Shown here: one piece after another, positions 21,318 to 34,737 of the stretch
Position numbering within the stretch: the first letter of the stretch is position 1
How the letters are laid out: the number at the start of each line of letters is the position of its first letter
From: Paraescarpia echinospica
Taxonomy: Eukaryota > Annelida > Polychaeta > Sabellida > Siboglinidae
Direction of reading: 5' to 3'
DNA: 64,000 nt
Assembly: GCA_020002185.1 (NCBI GenBank)
Contig: CM034533.1
Coordinates: forward strand, 73,310,805 to 73,374,804
Notes under the pieces: model-generated
The model's database searches: none
What the model saw: only the letters and a program-made list of their open reading frames with translations
Told to the model about the DNA's origin: nothing
Translations under genes and position numbers: made by a program

Positions 21318-24300
21318 CTTCTTCTTCCCCTTGCTCCCTTGCGGGGTGGGGTCCACGTCACTTGGTAGCTTCTTCTTCTTTTCTTGTCAGTTCTTTCCAC
21401 CTCTCTCTCTCTCGTCCACAATTGCCATCCATTCATGGCTGTTCACGCCAGCCCTCCCTAGGTCTCGTTTTATGCTATCATTCCATCTCAGCCTTGGTCT
21501 TCCTCTCCTTCGTCTGGCACCCTCTTCTACTTTCCACGCTCTTTCCGCCAGTCTGTCTTCACCCATTCTATGTACATGTCCCGTCCATCTCATTCTGTTA
21601 CCTGCTACTTTCCTCTTTAGGTGTTTTTTCATTCCAATCTCCTCTCTCAATTCCTTCATCTTCCTTCTATCCTCTCGTGTTACTCTACATACTCTTCTGA
21701 CCCAGTTGTTTTCTGCTACCTGTAGTTTCTCCTCTTGTCTCTCTGTCAGTGGCAGTGTTCCCAACCCTATATACAGGCTGGTACAATGCAGGCTTCTAAC
21801 ACTTTTCCTTTCAGTTGTTTCTTCAGTTTTCTGTCCCACATAATGCCTTCTACCCTCTTCCATGCTGCTGCTCCTGCTTGCACCCTCCTCTGTATTTCTT
21901 TACTACTCCTTCCATCCTCACACACTGTACCGCCCAGGTATACAAAGCTGTTCACTTGTTTAATGGTCTTTCCGTCAATAACTACATGCAGATCTACCTC
22001 CTGTTCACCTATCCACATTACTTCAGTCTTCTCCAGATTCATTCGGAGGCCGTGTTTTCTGAAGGTGTCACTCCATTCTTGCAAAGCTTTCTGTAGTTCC
22101 TCTTTGTTATCAGCCACCACTGCTAGGTCGTCTGCATACAGTATCTTCTTAAGTTCTTCCTGCTCCGATATCTTTCCACTGATCAGGTTCATCACCATAA
22201 TGAAAAGCAGGGGACTCAAGGCACTTCCCTGTCTGAGTCCTACTTCCACTCCAAATTGTTCCGATGTTTCTCCTTCGACTCTCACTACCGCTGTTGTCTC
22301 CTTGTACATTTCCTCCACCATTCTGGCTTCTGCTTCTCCAACCTCCATCCATCTCATGACTGCAAATGCGAGTTCTCTCAGCACGGTGTCAAATGCCTTT
22401 TCCAGATTTACAAAACCGAACGCTACATCCTTTTTAAATTCTATCTTTTTCTCGATAATTTGTCTGATGGCAAACAATCCATCATCTGTTCCTCTCCATT
22501 TCCTAAATCCCAACTGATTCTCCGATTTTGCTCTCCACCGAAAGCGTCACCCTAGCATCCAGTATCCTTTCCAACAATTTCAGGGCTTGACTCTGTAATG
22601 TGACGCCTCTGTATCTCCCTGGGTCATGGATGTCCTCTTTCCCCTTCCATATCAGCACAATCACTCCTCTTTGCCACTCTGCTGGTATCTCTCCTGCTGT
22701 GAAGCACACATTAAACAGCCTGGTCAGCCACTTGGTTCCAACTAGTCTGTTTGCTTTCACCATTTCCACGGAGAGTTCATCCACTCCTACAGCCTTTCCA
22801 GTTTTCATCTTCTTTACTGCTTTCTCCACGTCTTCTTCTGCTATTGTCCTCACCTCCAGCTCTCTCCTTACGGTATCAGGTATCTCTATCTCATATTCTT
22901 CCTCCGGATTTAGTAGTTTTTTGAAGTACTCCTCCCAGACACCCAGCACTTGTTTTGCTCCAGTGACCAGTGTCCCATCGCTTCTCTTCATTGCTGATGT
23001 TCGTATAGTATCTTTGCTGTCTCTGTCTCTATCCTTGACAAGTTTGAAGATCAGTTTTTCCCTCCATCTTCTTCAACCTTATTACAAAATTCCTGCTGTT
23101 TATTATCTCTTGCTTTAGCAACTGCCTTATTTGCTGCCTTCTTCTTCTCCCAGTACTTCTGCTTCAGCCTTGTCTTTTCTTCATCACTCGCTTCTTCCAT
23201 ACACTTCAGTGCCTCCTTTTTTTCTCGTATTGCTTGTTCAACTTCCTGGTTCCACTACCACTGTTCTTTCTTCTTTTGGCTTTGTGTCGGCTTTCCTGAT
23301 GTTCGGCCACATATCTCCTCAGCTGTTCTAACAAAGCCTTCCTTAAGTGCTTTCCACTCTGATTCCACATCCTCCCTTTGTTCTTGGAGTAGCCTGAACT
23401 TCCTCTCTACTTCGGTTTTGTATTGGGCCATCACCTCTCCTTCACATTTCCACCATTTTATTACCTGTCTTTGTTTCTCCCTTCCCTGTTTGCCTATTCC
23501 TATCCACATTTCATAAACCACTGGTTTATATTGGCTCGTTATGGGCTCTCCTGCTAGAACTTTGCAGTCGCCAAACCTTGTTCAACTGGCTGCTTCTAAC
23601 AACCAGCAGATCTATCTACGTTCTGTTGTTTCCTCTTCTGTATGTGATCTTGTGTGATTCCTTCTTCTGAAAGAAGGAGTTTACCACCACTAGCTGATTT
23701 CTGCCTAGCATCTCGACCAGATCTTGTTCCTCTCTGTTTCTCGTTCCATATCCGTACTTTCCCAAGGTCTCCTCACTGTTCTGTCTCTTTCCTACATGTG
23801 CATTTAAATCACCTGCCACAACCAGCATTGTCTCCAGCTCCACATGCCCAATAATTTCTTCCAGGTTGTTTCGGAATGCATCCTTGTCTTCTTGAGTTCT
23901 CTCTGTCTGCGGTGCGTAGACCGATAGTACGCACATCATCTCTCCTCCAACTAACATCCACACTGCAATTAACCTGCCTTCCCATCGTTCCACCCTGATG
24001 ACTTCCTTGCTGTATTCCTCCTTCATAATCACTCCCACACCATTTGTCCTTCCATCTCCCCCTGCATGCAACATCTTAAACCCATCTCCCAGGTCCACTG
24101 CCCGGTCCCCTTTCCACTTGGTTTCTTGTACCCCCATCACTGACAGTTGCTGCCTCTTCATTGGCTCCACCACCTCCACTCGTTTCCCCGTCATTGTTCC
24201 CACATTGAGAGTGGCAAACCAGACTTCGCATGAGAGTCGATGCCGGCTGTTCGACCCTCCAGATCTTCACTGATTTCTTGCTGGTTCCTGAGTCCCAACG

Positions 24301-24740
24301 TGTCGGTCCCCCCCCCACATGCAGTAGCCAATCTCGTAATTACTAAGTGACATAGCATATAATTGAGGTCATTTATTCAGCCACATGGCACTGCCCATGC
24401 TGACCTATGTGGTCGGTTTGTCTTCCAGGTCTTCCTTCCTGTAGGTCAATGTCTTCCATGACTAGTAGACTTGATCTGCCCATGGTTTGAAGTCAGAGTT
24501 TTCCTTCTCCTAGACCCACTGCCTGTCAAGGCTAATGAGTTGGGTCTACCCAGGTTTTCAATCAGAGTTGTCCCTCTCCTAGATCCCTAGTATGTTAGCC
24601 TGGGCCCGTAAGGTGCCCAGTTACAGCAGTGGACCACAAGGAGATCATGCTAGAGTCTTGTCTATGGAGAGGCTATGTACCAGCAGGGGAGGCTTGCGCA
24701 CTCATGTCCCTTTTCGCCCCTGAGAAGGGGCTAACTGGCG
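21318..24740 (-). mobile_element. near-full-length RTE-like LINE, broken
   Basis: On the minus strand, in order: probable 5' UTR (24740 to ~24245); endonuclease (24240-23600) starting EVWFATLNVGTMTGKR with QETKWKG and GDLNAHVG; linker (23521-22992); reverse transcriptase fingers (22991-22503, with GKAVGVDELSVEM); palm and thumb (22513-21767, with LRQGSALSPLLF and ILYADDLAVVAD); and C-terminal region (21863-21387, with ENNWVRRVCRV and RGRPRLRW), ending in a GAAGAAGAAG-like tail near 21325. The first catalytic motif reads FVNLEKAFD where FVDLEKAFD is usual, so that aspartate is changed. A stop follows RGNNRT and there are several frame changes. About 3.4 kb, close to full length for this group, but inactive. 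It lies inside + strand non-coding DNA. Confidence 0.9.
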
Positions 24741-27700
24741 GTCGCAAGTGAAAGTGAGAGCAGGAAGTGCATGCACTACAAGCTACTCACCACATTGCGA
24801 CACTAGATGCATCACACAGACCTGTGCTCGCACCACACCACTTCCAACAATTCAAATATACTGTAAATAAAACCTTTTCGACAGAGGAAAAGGAGAATAC
24901 AGCACCGGCGTGACAGTTATAGCCATGCACTAGTGGTATCCTCAGTGGGTGCTATGTTAGAATGCTGTGTGAGTAGTGTACATATAGAGAGGGCACTTCA
25001 CAGTTGACACACTAGGACAAACACACTGGTGAAGGCAGGCCAAGAGGGCTAACATTGGCTACTTCAAGTAAGGGGTCATCTACCCCCAGTCACACAACAG
25101 CTGACCCACCCCTAGGAGTGGAATCTAGTGTGAACAAACTGCCTCTGTGTTTAACATTGATCTATTTATGTGTAGCCCCAAATTATTGTATTCCATTGTT
25201 TTCTTCATAGCAAAAACAAATAAAATGATACATACTAATGTATAAATTAGGAATGTGGTAGGAGAAAACTTTACAACAATTAGCTTTTTACAATTGTAAC
25301 ATTTGTTATATTGTATTGTACATAAATAAAAACAAGCAGTCTAGTACTTGATAATAACAACTACAAGTGACTAGTCAACTAGAAAGGAATATGTTTATTG
25401 TGTTTCAAGACTTTCCCATAGCTTTTTACTTTGTGACCTAAATCTTGGAATCATGAACATGTGCAACTGTTGAGTACTAATAGTAATCAGTCTATTTCAC
25501 ATTTTCTCTGAGGATGAGGCTCCCTTGCTCCAGCCAACCCCAGGAAGTGAGACTGACTGCAATTACCTGGGTGATTAAAAGCTTAACAGGCCATGTAGGG
25601 ATTTGATCTTTCCCAGGCTCATCAATCACATGGCCCTGCTCTCAGGGCTGGTGTCCCCATCTCCCCCTGGCCTAGCCCACCTCCCTGGGGTCAACAGGTC
25701 AGTTAAGGGAACATTCCAAGCAAGCCATAGGAGGGTGCTTGTTTTTGAGATAAGATTGTCTTGGGGTCAACTAAACAGGGCCAAGAAGTGGGGGACATAC
25801 CAGTTCAACTAACCCACATGAAAGTCCAAGGACATGGAGGGGGGCAGGGGTCATATGGGGTTCAGCTGGTATAGAGTCCAGGTTGAGAAGTATTCCCCAG
25901 GAGTACTGATTATATATTTCCAGGAAGAAAGCAATTAAATTACAAAAAATATAGAAAACAGTTTTGAAATATGATTATTTGTGAATATCCTTACATCACA
26001 TTTTAGGTGTTTTGGAAGTGTGTTGTGAAACGGTGGGCACTGGACATGTTTGGTGCATGCACTAAGAGTAACTCTCCCTCTCAGACTTTTCAAATAGTGC
26101 ACAACTACATTGAATGAACTTGTGTCATCACTGGTCTTCCTCACCTTCTTACAACCGTTAGAAACAATTTATCAAATGACAGTTCACATTTTGTATTGAT
26201 TTTGAAAAGTATTAGATGCCGGCAGACTAGACTACATCCAGGTGGGTCCTGGAGGTAGTAATTATATTTATTTACAATTTATATTCTACTTTTACATGGA
26301 CAAATGTTTACCCACAAAATGAATTGTTAGCATAGATTAGGCCACAATACAATATTTTTAATATCAGATTGGTATTATCATGGGGGAAATAGATGAACAT
26401 TTGACAACTGGCCATTTTTGAAGGTTACTAATCAGGTCAGACAAAATAGTTTGGTGCAAGTGCAGGACCTGCTGTTTGTACACACAAGCCGGCAAACTTT
26501 CTAATCAGGATTAGTATATCAGGCCTTCGTTAAATCTCTCGCTGTGCACACAGATCTTTGGGTAGATCCACAGGATCATCGACAAGGCTGAGCCGATGTG
26601 GCAGTCCGTGTGTACGTGGTGATTATATTTAGTCCCACCTGCAACAACCTACTCACAAACGTCAGATATTGTTACTTATCCCAGACCACCCAGGTTGTAC
26701 AGATTTCCCATAATGCAATTCAGATTTTTGGAAATATTTGAGGAATATGGCTGTAACTTGTTTTGATATAGATTTGTTTCAGAATTTGTAAAAATTAATT
26801 GTGACAAAGTACTATTTTCTTATATGTATATATATATATATATATTGCCAAATAAACTCAAATACTAAACTGATAGAAGACTATTTTAGCAGGTGAAAAT
26901 CAAATACATTTGATGCTAGGTTAGATTCCTGACAGAATGCCACGTATGTATTTTGATATATTTAGTAGTCTGGTAGATGACAATACTTGATCGGTTGACC
27001 AACAGTAATGTAATGTGGATTTAAATACGGAATGTCAAGTTAAAAATATGGATTTCAACCAAGAAAATAAAATGTGGCATGTCTAATCCAGCCCCTGGGT
27101 CATACAGCCTGTACATAGTTATCACCCACAAACAGAGATCCCAAAGGTGATGGTACAGGATTGCTGAGTGTTCAGATTTACTGTTAAATCTCTCCCCAGT
27201 TTGGTAGACTTCGCATTCCCTGAAATAGACAATAAGCCTTACGTGTCTGAATCATTGTCAACTTGCCTACCCGACTACATAATTGGATGACCACTATCGT
27301 GTCACATCGCCAGGAATGCTGGTGTTATTTCACATGAACTGATGCAATGATCTTGTTAAATGTCAACACAGGAAGTTGTCAGATTCAACAAACGGCTGGG
27401 TTATGTGACATGGCGCAGACAATTAGGGTATTTATTTTAGTGTCAATTTCTGGTATGCCAGTATCTTTCTGCCTATCAGAACCATTGTCGTGAATTATTA
27501 CTATAAGATATTTAATTTTCTGATTTCCTCCAAAAGGGTGGACAATAATCATCATTTTTAGTAACCACTGTCTCACGGGTTTGTTTTGAAAATAGAAAAG
27601 AAATTTTAAAAGCTTTTTTAATTATTTTAAAATAGTGTTCATTAACTGCCCAACTGGTCCAAACAAGCTGGCTGGCTGCACATGTCAGCACAGGTCAGGC

Positions 27701-29994
27701 AAAGAAAAAGTATTTTTTATCAGATAATGAAGAAATAAGTAGTAAAATTCAAGGGTTGTTCTAAGTTTTAAAGACTGGTTATCTTTAATCATATTTAAAT
27801 TAGAGATGAATTATTTAAAGCCAAATGTTTCTGTATGTCCCCTTGAAAACATTGACCTTTAGCCAGTAACCCCCCTGTGTGGGTGGGTGGGACACAACTA
27901 AATTAATATCAGACAAAGTAAACATGATATGGTTGAACTAATTATGTTTGCAAATGTTTGATCAACAATCTGTGATCACATCTAATTTGACATTTCTCTG
28001 CAAACTAATAACAGCTGCATGCTTTGTGGTCTGTATGAGTGAAATTTTGAATACATTTGTTATGAAGGTTTTGTTAAAAACTGCAAAAAATGTAATCCAA
28101 GACATCATGTTGTACATAATACCTTATTTAGGTGTTCCAAGACAAGTAACAGAAGTTGTGTGGCGACTATATTTAAATTAGGAAACATTTATTGTCCCAA
28201 TAATCAAACAAAATAATTTATACAGAATCTAAGTTGACATTGTATGATTACAATATACAGTGTTCGAAACAAAATGAAAACAATCACTTGGCAAATCATT
28301 AAAAAGCACAAATGAATTAGGACTAATTATGAACCAGGAAACTGGTAAATGGACTGAGTCCAAATTTGGTTGTTGTCAGTGGAACTGTGTTAAAAGCATG
28401 CATAGAACCAATAAAAATTATTTTTATTTAAAATTATGGAATGTTATTTATTGATATAAGATTGAGAACATCCATTGTTGTAAATAAAAGGGACAAGTGA
28501 GAATGACTACATGAGGGCAATAGTGAGATGACTGAGATGATGTCATCAGACTGACTCACTTCCTGTCTGTCACTTGCACTCAAGATGCACCAAGCGATGT
28601 CCTTTGTTGTCCACGAGCCTTGTTTGGTCTTTTGTTCCGAATATTGATTGGTACTGCAATTTAAGTACCACTCTCACAAATGTTCAGTATTAACATAATT
28701 GATCATCGGGATTCTGATTCAAGATTTACATGTGGAGCTGTAACTAGTATTTGATTCTGAGTAAGAAGTACAGTCAGTGCATTTGGTTGTGAACTTATGG
28801 ATGACTAATAGTAATACCTCCCTCCCATCCCAACCTTTCCCCCCCCTATTTGCTGCCCCTTCCAGAAGTGCATCAGTTGCCCTTTACCAGTAGTGTTGAG
28901 TCGGTTCCTGTCTTGTGTTGTATGACTAAAATTACAAATATTTGTAGTATGAAATATTCCAAATGTTTGTTTTACTTAATAAATGTTTGTTTTTACTGGA
29001 CTAAACGCTCAGAATAAGGTCAAGACAGTTTAGTAAGACTACTTATATATTATACAATCCCGCAATGCTATTTATGATATTCTGAAGCACTCACTATGTA
29101 GATCAAAATGTGCAAGTCAATACAGAGATCTCTCTGCATCGGTTCACCTCTAGTCTATTATTCACCTACACAGATACCTTTCAGCAAAACAAGTTGATGG
29201 GTTTAGGGTGTGCAACAGATGCAGATCAGCTGCCAGGGCTGTGGCATTGTCAGCAAGTGCACTCGAGTAGTGCGAATGGTGCACTCTAGTGTTGAGATGG
29301 TGCACTCTAGTGCCCAGATGGTGCATTGCTGTGTGTCCCCCACTGACCTGGGGTAACCTCTCAGTCAGTAGGTCTCCCAGGGTGCATGGGAGTTGTGGGT
29401 ATAAGGGGTTAGGACACTGTTAGACTTCCTGCTTAGTTATAGACGAAAAAAAGTGCAGTATATTTTTGAGAAATGACTTTTTACAATATTCACTTGCTCT
29501 GACATAAGTGCATTTGAGTAGTCAGATTTCTAGATGTGATTGTAGAAGCTGTTGACAATAAAATGGTGTCTTTTTAGCTGATTTTACTAAGCGGAAGGGT
29601 ATTTGGCAGCGATTTGGCTAGTTGACACTTTAGCCGGATTAGTGCCTGCATCCATTTATAAATATTGACGGGTGTCATACATACAGGCATTTTGTAAGAG
29701 CTAGAAATATTAGATTTTGACTAAACTCGACCAGCATGTCAATGAGATGATGACAACGGCAGGTGAGAAGTTTAATACATTTTCTAGGTCACGTTTTCTT
29801 ACAATCAGACAAAACATTAACATGGTCGCCAATGGGAAAACTATCAGTGTGCTGACCCCATAAGACACCTCACACCAAGGCAGGTTCCACTGAGGTCCAC
29901 CATCTGCTGGGCAGAAAGTGACATCAAGTTTCCTCTTTCTTATGTTCTCCCATACTAGTTATGTACTTTTTTCTGTGTTTTTCTCCCTTGGTTT
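24741..29994. other. long non-coding stretch, nothing recognised
   Basis: AT-rich sequence with a TA microsatellite near 26825-26845 and a short run of GGTGCACTCTAGTG motifs about 20 bp apart near 29275-29325. The frames at 25603-25812, 25935-26144, 27385-27576 and 27948-28181 have no domain. It reads as intron or intergenic DNA. Confidence 0.5.
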
Positions 29995-30002
29995 ACAATA
30001 GC

Positions 30003-30185
30003 TGTCCCTGTGGGGTTCTGTCCCTGGGAGGTTCTGTCCCTGGGGTGGGTGCTGTCCCTGGAGGTTCTGTCCCTGGGGGTTCTGTTCCTTGGGTGGGTGC
30101 TGTCCCTGTGGGTTCTGCCCCGGGGGGGGGGGATTCTGTCCCTGGGGTGGGTGATGTTCATGGGGGTTCTGTCCCTGGGGGGTTG
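30003..30185 (+). repeat. G-rich degenerate minisatellite
   Basis: Loose units of GTTCTGTCCCTGGGG and GGTGGGTGCTGTCCCTG, 16-20 bp, with a run of ten G at 30122-30131. Many GGG/GGGG runs on the + strand could allow G-quadruplexes. Two overlapping + frames here (29961-30287 and 30010-30216) are only by-products. Confidence 0.85.
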
Positions 30186-30597
30186 TCTTATGGCTCCAAG
30201 GAAGATATTGACTTGATTGGTGGAGTGATTCTCACCCTGTTTGCCTCTTGGATTTCATTCCATTGGCAGGAGTTGCAATTTAGTTAGTAACTTTTCACTT
30301 ATTAAGAAGTGAATTGATTTACTTTTCATGCTTCACTGGCCAATGCAAAGACAAGTCCTGGTGTACATGTTGACAGGTTTCCAAACTCATAATTGCCAAT
30401 TATTTATTTTGAGCATATTATGTTGCAGCAAATAAACTGAAAGTTTCACCATGTTCCAGTATAATGGTAATACTAATAGTAGTATGGATGAACTTCCTTT
30501 TAATCCAAAAAAAGAAGGATAAATTTAAAATAGCTTTCTCTTATTAACCCATCAGTATGAACTCTATATAGCATCTAAAAAATACTGGAAAACAATG
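30186..30597. other. non-coding spacer
   Basis: Unique sequence between two tandem arrays; no feature recognised. Confidence 0.5.
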
Positions 30598-30905
30598 TAG
30601 ACAATTTCTAAATGGAATCGTTCGTGGTTTAACCCTTTACACCTTACGTCATCTTATGAAACATGCTCCAAATGTAGACAGTTTCTAAATGGAATCGTAT
30701 GTGGTTTAACCCTTTACACCTTACATCATCTTATGAAACATGCTCCAAATGTAGACAGTTTCTAAATGGAATCTTACATGGTTTAACCCTTTACGCCTTA
30801 CGTCATCTTATGAAACATGTTCCAAATGTAGACAATTTCTAAATGGAATCGTACGTGGTTTAACCCTTTACACCTTACATCATCTTATGAAACATGTTCC
30901 AAATG
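30598..30905. repeat. 77-bp tandem repeat, four copies
   Basis: Four head-to-tail units starting GTAGACA at 30598, 30674, 30751 and 30828, spaced 76-77 bp, each with TTTCTAAATGGAATC, TGGTTTAACCCTTTAC and TCATCTTATGAAACATG. Identity is high. The unit contains TTAACCCTTTA but no stem or coding frame that I can support. Confidence 0.95.
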
Positions 30906-32936
30906 TCTCGCAGGGCACGCACAAAATCACCTAGTTTTTTGCAAAGAAACGGGTGTCTGGCTGCTTTCTGCTGTTGATGGTCTAAAGGGTTAATCATTAC
31001 TAGGAATGGCGTTGCTATAAAACGTATCCATTGCCATACAACAGACAAAGACAATGTCACTGTTTCTGTGATTCTGTGGGGTGGGTGGCGGTGGAGGGAG
31101 TGGTTCACACCCTTCATGACTTAGATATATAATGCCATAAATCCTTCAACTGCCTTGGAATGCAAGGCAGATGCAGGCCAGGAAATTGGCCATATTTCAG
31201 CAGGAGAATTTTAATGGTTCTTCATTCACCTGGCCTTACCATGACGCCTGGCTCTACCATGGCGAGGGACTGGGCTGTAGGAGAAGGCTTCTGAGAACAT
31301 CAGACCAGGCCCTGTGAATGTTGGCCACTTGATAACTGTGGCCTCTGTTTGTTGATGTTGTCATAATGTTGTGATGACTGAGTGCTCTAGCTGTGACTGT
31401 CTCTCCTTCATGGAGTGTTCTTTGTCATTTTGATCTGATCCCTTCCAAAGACCCTGGCTTTAGTGGCACTTCCAGGCACAGGCATGTTTTATGAGAATCT
31501 ACTGGAGACATCTAGCTATACAAATTATATATAAATTATTATATCAATATGCTAACACTAGGGCAGTCTGGCAGTATCCATTCCAAGGTAGGCCCACTGA
31601 GGTCCTCTCACCCCCCTCTATTTTTACTCACCTCCGCGATCTTTGGTCTCTCATCCATCTATTGGCCACGTATTTAAAAAACACAACAGTAGTTATTCAG
31701 AGGTATTTGCTTATGTGTTAGCTGCTCACCAAAAATGCTTTTTAGCTGCATCAGAGAAAGATAGACAAAGTGGATCAATTGAGTGGTGAGCCACTCACCA
31801 GATGGCACCACTATAACTTCTTTATGTTCACTTTACCAGATAAAGTTTACCAGACAATATCGGTTTAGCATGCTGTAAAAATTAAATAGTCAACAGAAAC
31901 AGTTTATTATGCGAACTATGTGATGGTGGTTACTGCTGGGTTGGTTGGTTGCTCCATGGATGGCTGTGTGCCAGGGAGTAATAATGAATGTTTTTCGTGT
32001 AATGTTAACCCATCCCAGACGGGTGTGTTGGCTGTTAGCTATGTTGTCCAAGGAATGCCAAACATTGGCTGTGAGGTCCACTATATGGGTCAGTTGCAGT
32101 ATTCCTCCGTGGGTCAGTCAGGAGGTTGTCTGGCCCAAATGTGTCCTGTTTTGACCTCAGAGTCAGCAGTCATGTGTGAAATCTTAACTTGGCATTCCTT
32201 GTTGGCCAGGGGGGTCAAGGAGTTCGCCATGAATTAGTTGAATGTTTCTGTTTGCGAACTTGGGGTTTTGAAATGACAAGTATATATGTGTTTGATCAAA
32301 TGTACTTGATTAAATACAAAATACAAGTACCATCAAACATTGTACAAAACTAGGACATTTAGAATGTACAATAATAGTAAGAGATAGTAATAGTTATAGC
32401 ATAGAACTAGTTAGAAGTATTATCATATAGTTTATGATGTAGATTTGTGAAAACTACACATTACTGCAGTATGCTATTACCAAACCTGCCTACCATTCCG
32501 GATTGTCCGGAATCATTCCGGAAACACACCTCAAATTACGGTATTACGGCGAGGGATGAAAATATTACGGATTCTTTATCACAATGATCGTCAATCACTT
32601 CCGTGCTCCTCAAATTTAGCTTCCACTATATTCAACAGCTTGTTGTGACATGGTTTTTCATTCGCTGCTTCTGGTCGTAATCTGACCTATAGGAAACGTT
32701 AAACTCACGTTACGATAAACTCACATTTCCGCGCTCAAACAAAAAGAAGTTACGCGGCACGAAATGATGGCGGAGGTGGAAATGGCACAACACCACCAGC
32801 CAAAAATAAATGTGTGCTGCAAAAGTTTATAACAGCATACTTGTGTAAAATCCGGACCCACCTCGATTTCGCCATTAAAACTTGAGTTTTGCCTAAGTTT
32901 GAAACCTGAACTGGCTCAAGGAGTCAGACTCAGTGG
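30906..32936. other. non-coding stretch
   Basis: No gene recognised. Frames 31920-32237 and 31945-32154 (+) and 30875-31117 (-) have no domain. A small cluster of TTCCGG motifs lies at 32495-32524, including the perfect inverted repeat ATTCCGGA-TTG-TCCGGAAT, followed by two TTACGG motifs; this may be part of an old DNA transposon. Confidence 0.45.
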
Positions 32937-33203
32937 CAGTGCATTAGTTCTGTTATTCAACATTATCCCAGGCATATTTACTTTTAAGAATATTGTGTCT
33001 TAGAGCACTTTTGAGGCGTAAATAGCACCCCGGTTTGTACCAACATACGTCTCTATATCGCACATTTTACGAGCATGATGCAGCGGTGCAGACTAGCGCA
33101 AACCGGGTCGCTATTTGGGCTTCTAAAGTGCGCTAAGACACAATATTTTCGTAATATAACTATGCCTGGGATGATGTTGAATGAAGGAACTACACAAGTG
33201 CCC
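32937..33203. mobile_element. foldback (MITE-like) element with ~100-bp inverted arms
   Basis: The left arm (32937-33037) and the right arm (33099-33203, read on the other strand) align along their whole length with perhaps 80% identity. Shared blocks include ATTGTGTCTTAG, ATCCCAGGCAT, TTCAACAT and CGGTTTG. The loop is about 60 bases. The element has no coding capacity. Transcribed from either strand it would form a long imperfect hairpin. Outer ends look like GCAGTGCATTAGTTC and GAACTACACAAGTGC. No clear target-site duplication was seen, so the exact termini and superfamily are not fixed. Confidence 0.8.
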
Positions 33204-34737
33204 TAGTCGCAACAGTGTGCAGTGTAAAGTTCGACATGCATTCAACTTGCACCTGGTGATTCTGAACTTAGAATTTGGAGACTAACATGCATTGTGCACC
33301 CTGATGATCGTGTGTTTCTCTCTGTAGTAAAGTTTACAATGTCAATCTCTGTATTTGTTATTTGCTGTTTATTACATAATCTGGCAGTAATGTGGAATTT
33401 TGCTTGAGTCAGCATGCTGTTTTTGAAAGATTCATAAAATCAGAATTACAATGGTTAGTGTTAAACAACACAGAGGTTCTTTCAGTTGCTTAAAATTTGA
33501 CTTGAAAAGACAGTAAAACAGTTCTAGTCATTGTAAATTAGATATGCCAATACTGTATAGATGCATTTACATTAGAGTTACGCTACTTCACGTTTGATTT
33601 CCACCAATGCTGGTTATGAACATCTGCCTTACCTTGTTAACTCGATGCTTCAAAACACCTCACAGTTTATTAGAGACAATTATGTTTTGGGTACAATTAT
33701 CGTCATAGTCACAGTATTAAAGTATTACTGACACTGACAGTGGTGTTCTTTTTATGACAATATCTGACACGGTTCTGAACTACTACTGACAGCAGGCCTA
33801 CATTCCCGAAAATCAGTGTAAATGGGAAGACGGATTACTGAAAGGAAGTTTTTGGGGTAGGTCTGTATTACACTGCCATTATGAGTTGTTAAGTCCTTTT
33901 AAAATGTGTCGCAAATAAATTTTTAGTGACAGTTTATGAGTAGCTAGCTGTACCATCAACGCCGAATTGATAAACAAAATTTTAAGAATATCAGAAATAG
34001 ATATGTATACATATAGTTGCTTGTAAGTCAACTTACAATAGCATCTGAATACAAGGAGTTAATAAATCAAGTACACAACTAACAGGCCAGTCATATTGTC
34101 ACCTAGTAGAGGGTTATCTGAGAGGGTATTGTCTGGAGGGGTTATGCCTGAAGGGTTTTGTCTGGAGTGAGTTTGCCCTGAATTCACACGACCCTGTTAT
34201 GGGTTCGATTATTATGTACAGACAACATCTCCTGAGGACGTTCACCTCTTAAACCTTTGAAAGCAGTTCTTTCGCACACAAATTGTGTAACAAACAAACA
34301 GTGTGACCTGTTGGCAGGAGATGTGGAGTGCAGTAATCAGATGGTGGGACAACACAGATTTAGATTGTCTTTGTTAGTCCTTATCTATGGTGTAGGTTTG
34401 ATACATATCTCAGGGTGCTTGGCTGGTGGCTAGGCATATCTCACCTTTAGTAAGTCCTGAAGGCTAGGCCACTTGACCCACAGCCCCCCATGGGTCTCCT
34501 TGCAGGTATCAGTTTTTACAATAATGCCTTAGTACTTTCAGAACAATAATTGTTCTAGTTACAAGTGCTCAAATTTTAGGGTAGGTATAACATTATTTTA
34601 GGGTAGGTAGGACACTATTTTCTTTCATTATTTTTATGGGGGAATATTTCAAAATAGGTTTGCATATGAGTATTTTCTTGGCACTCTTTTGTTCTTGTAA
34701 AGATATCATCCACAATTTCTTTAGACCAATATGAGGA
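33204..34737. other. non-coding stretch, nothing recognised
   Basis: AT-rich unique sequence without frames longer than 60 codons. Confidence 0.5.

Noticed and set aside
21331..24273. Long + strand frames rich in Ser, Phe and Leu
   Set aside because: They are shadows of the minus-strand RTE-like LINE, whose protein motifs are unmistakable.
31920..32237. 105-codon + frame with several Cys
   Set aside because: No repeat or spacing typical of a Cys-rich domain and no signal peptide or splice sites.
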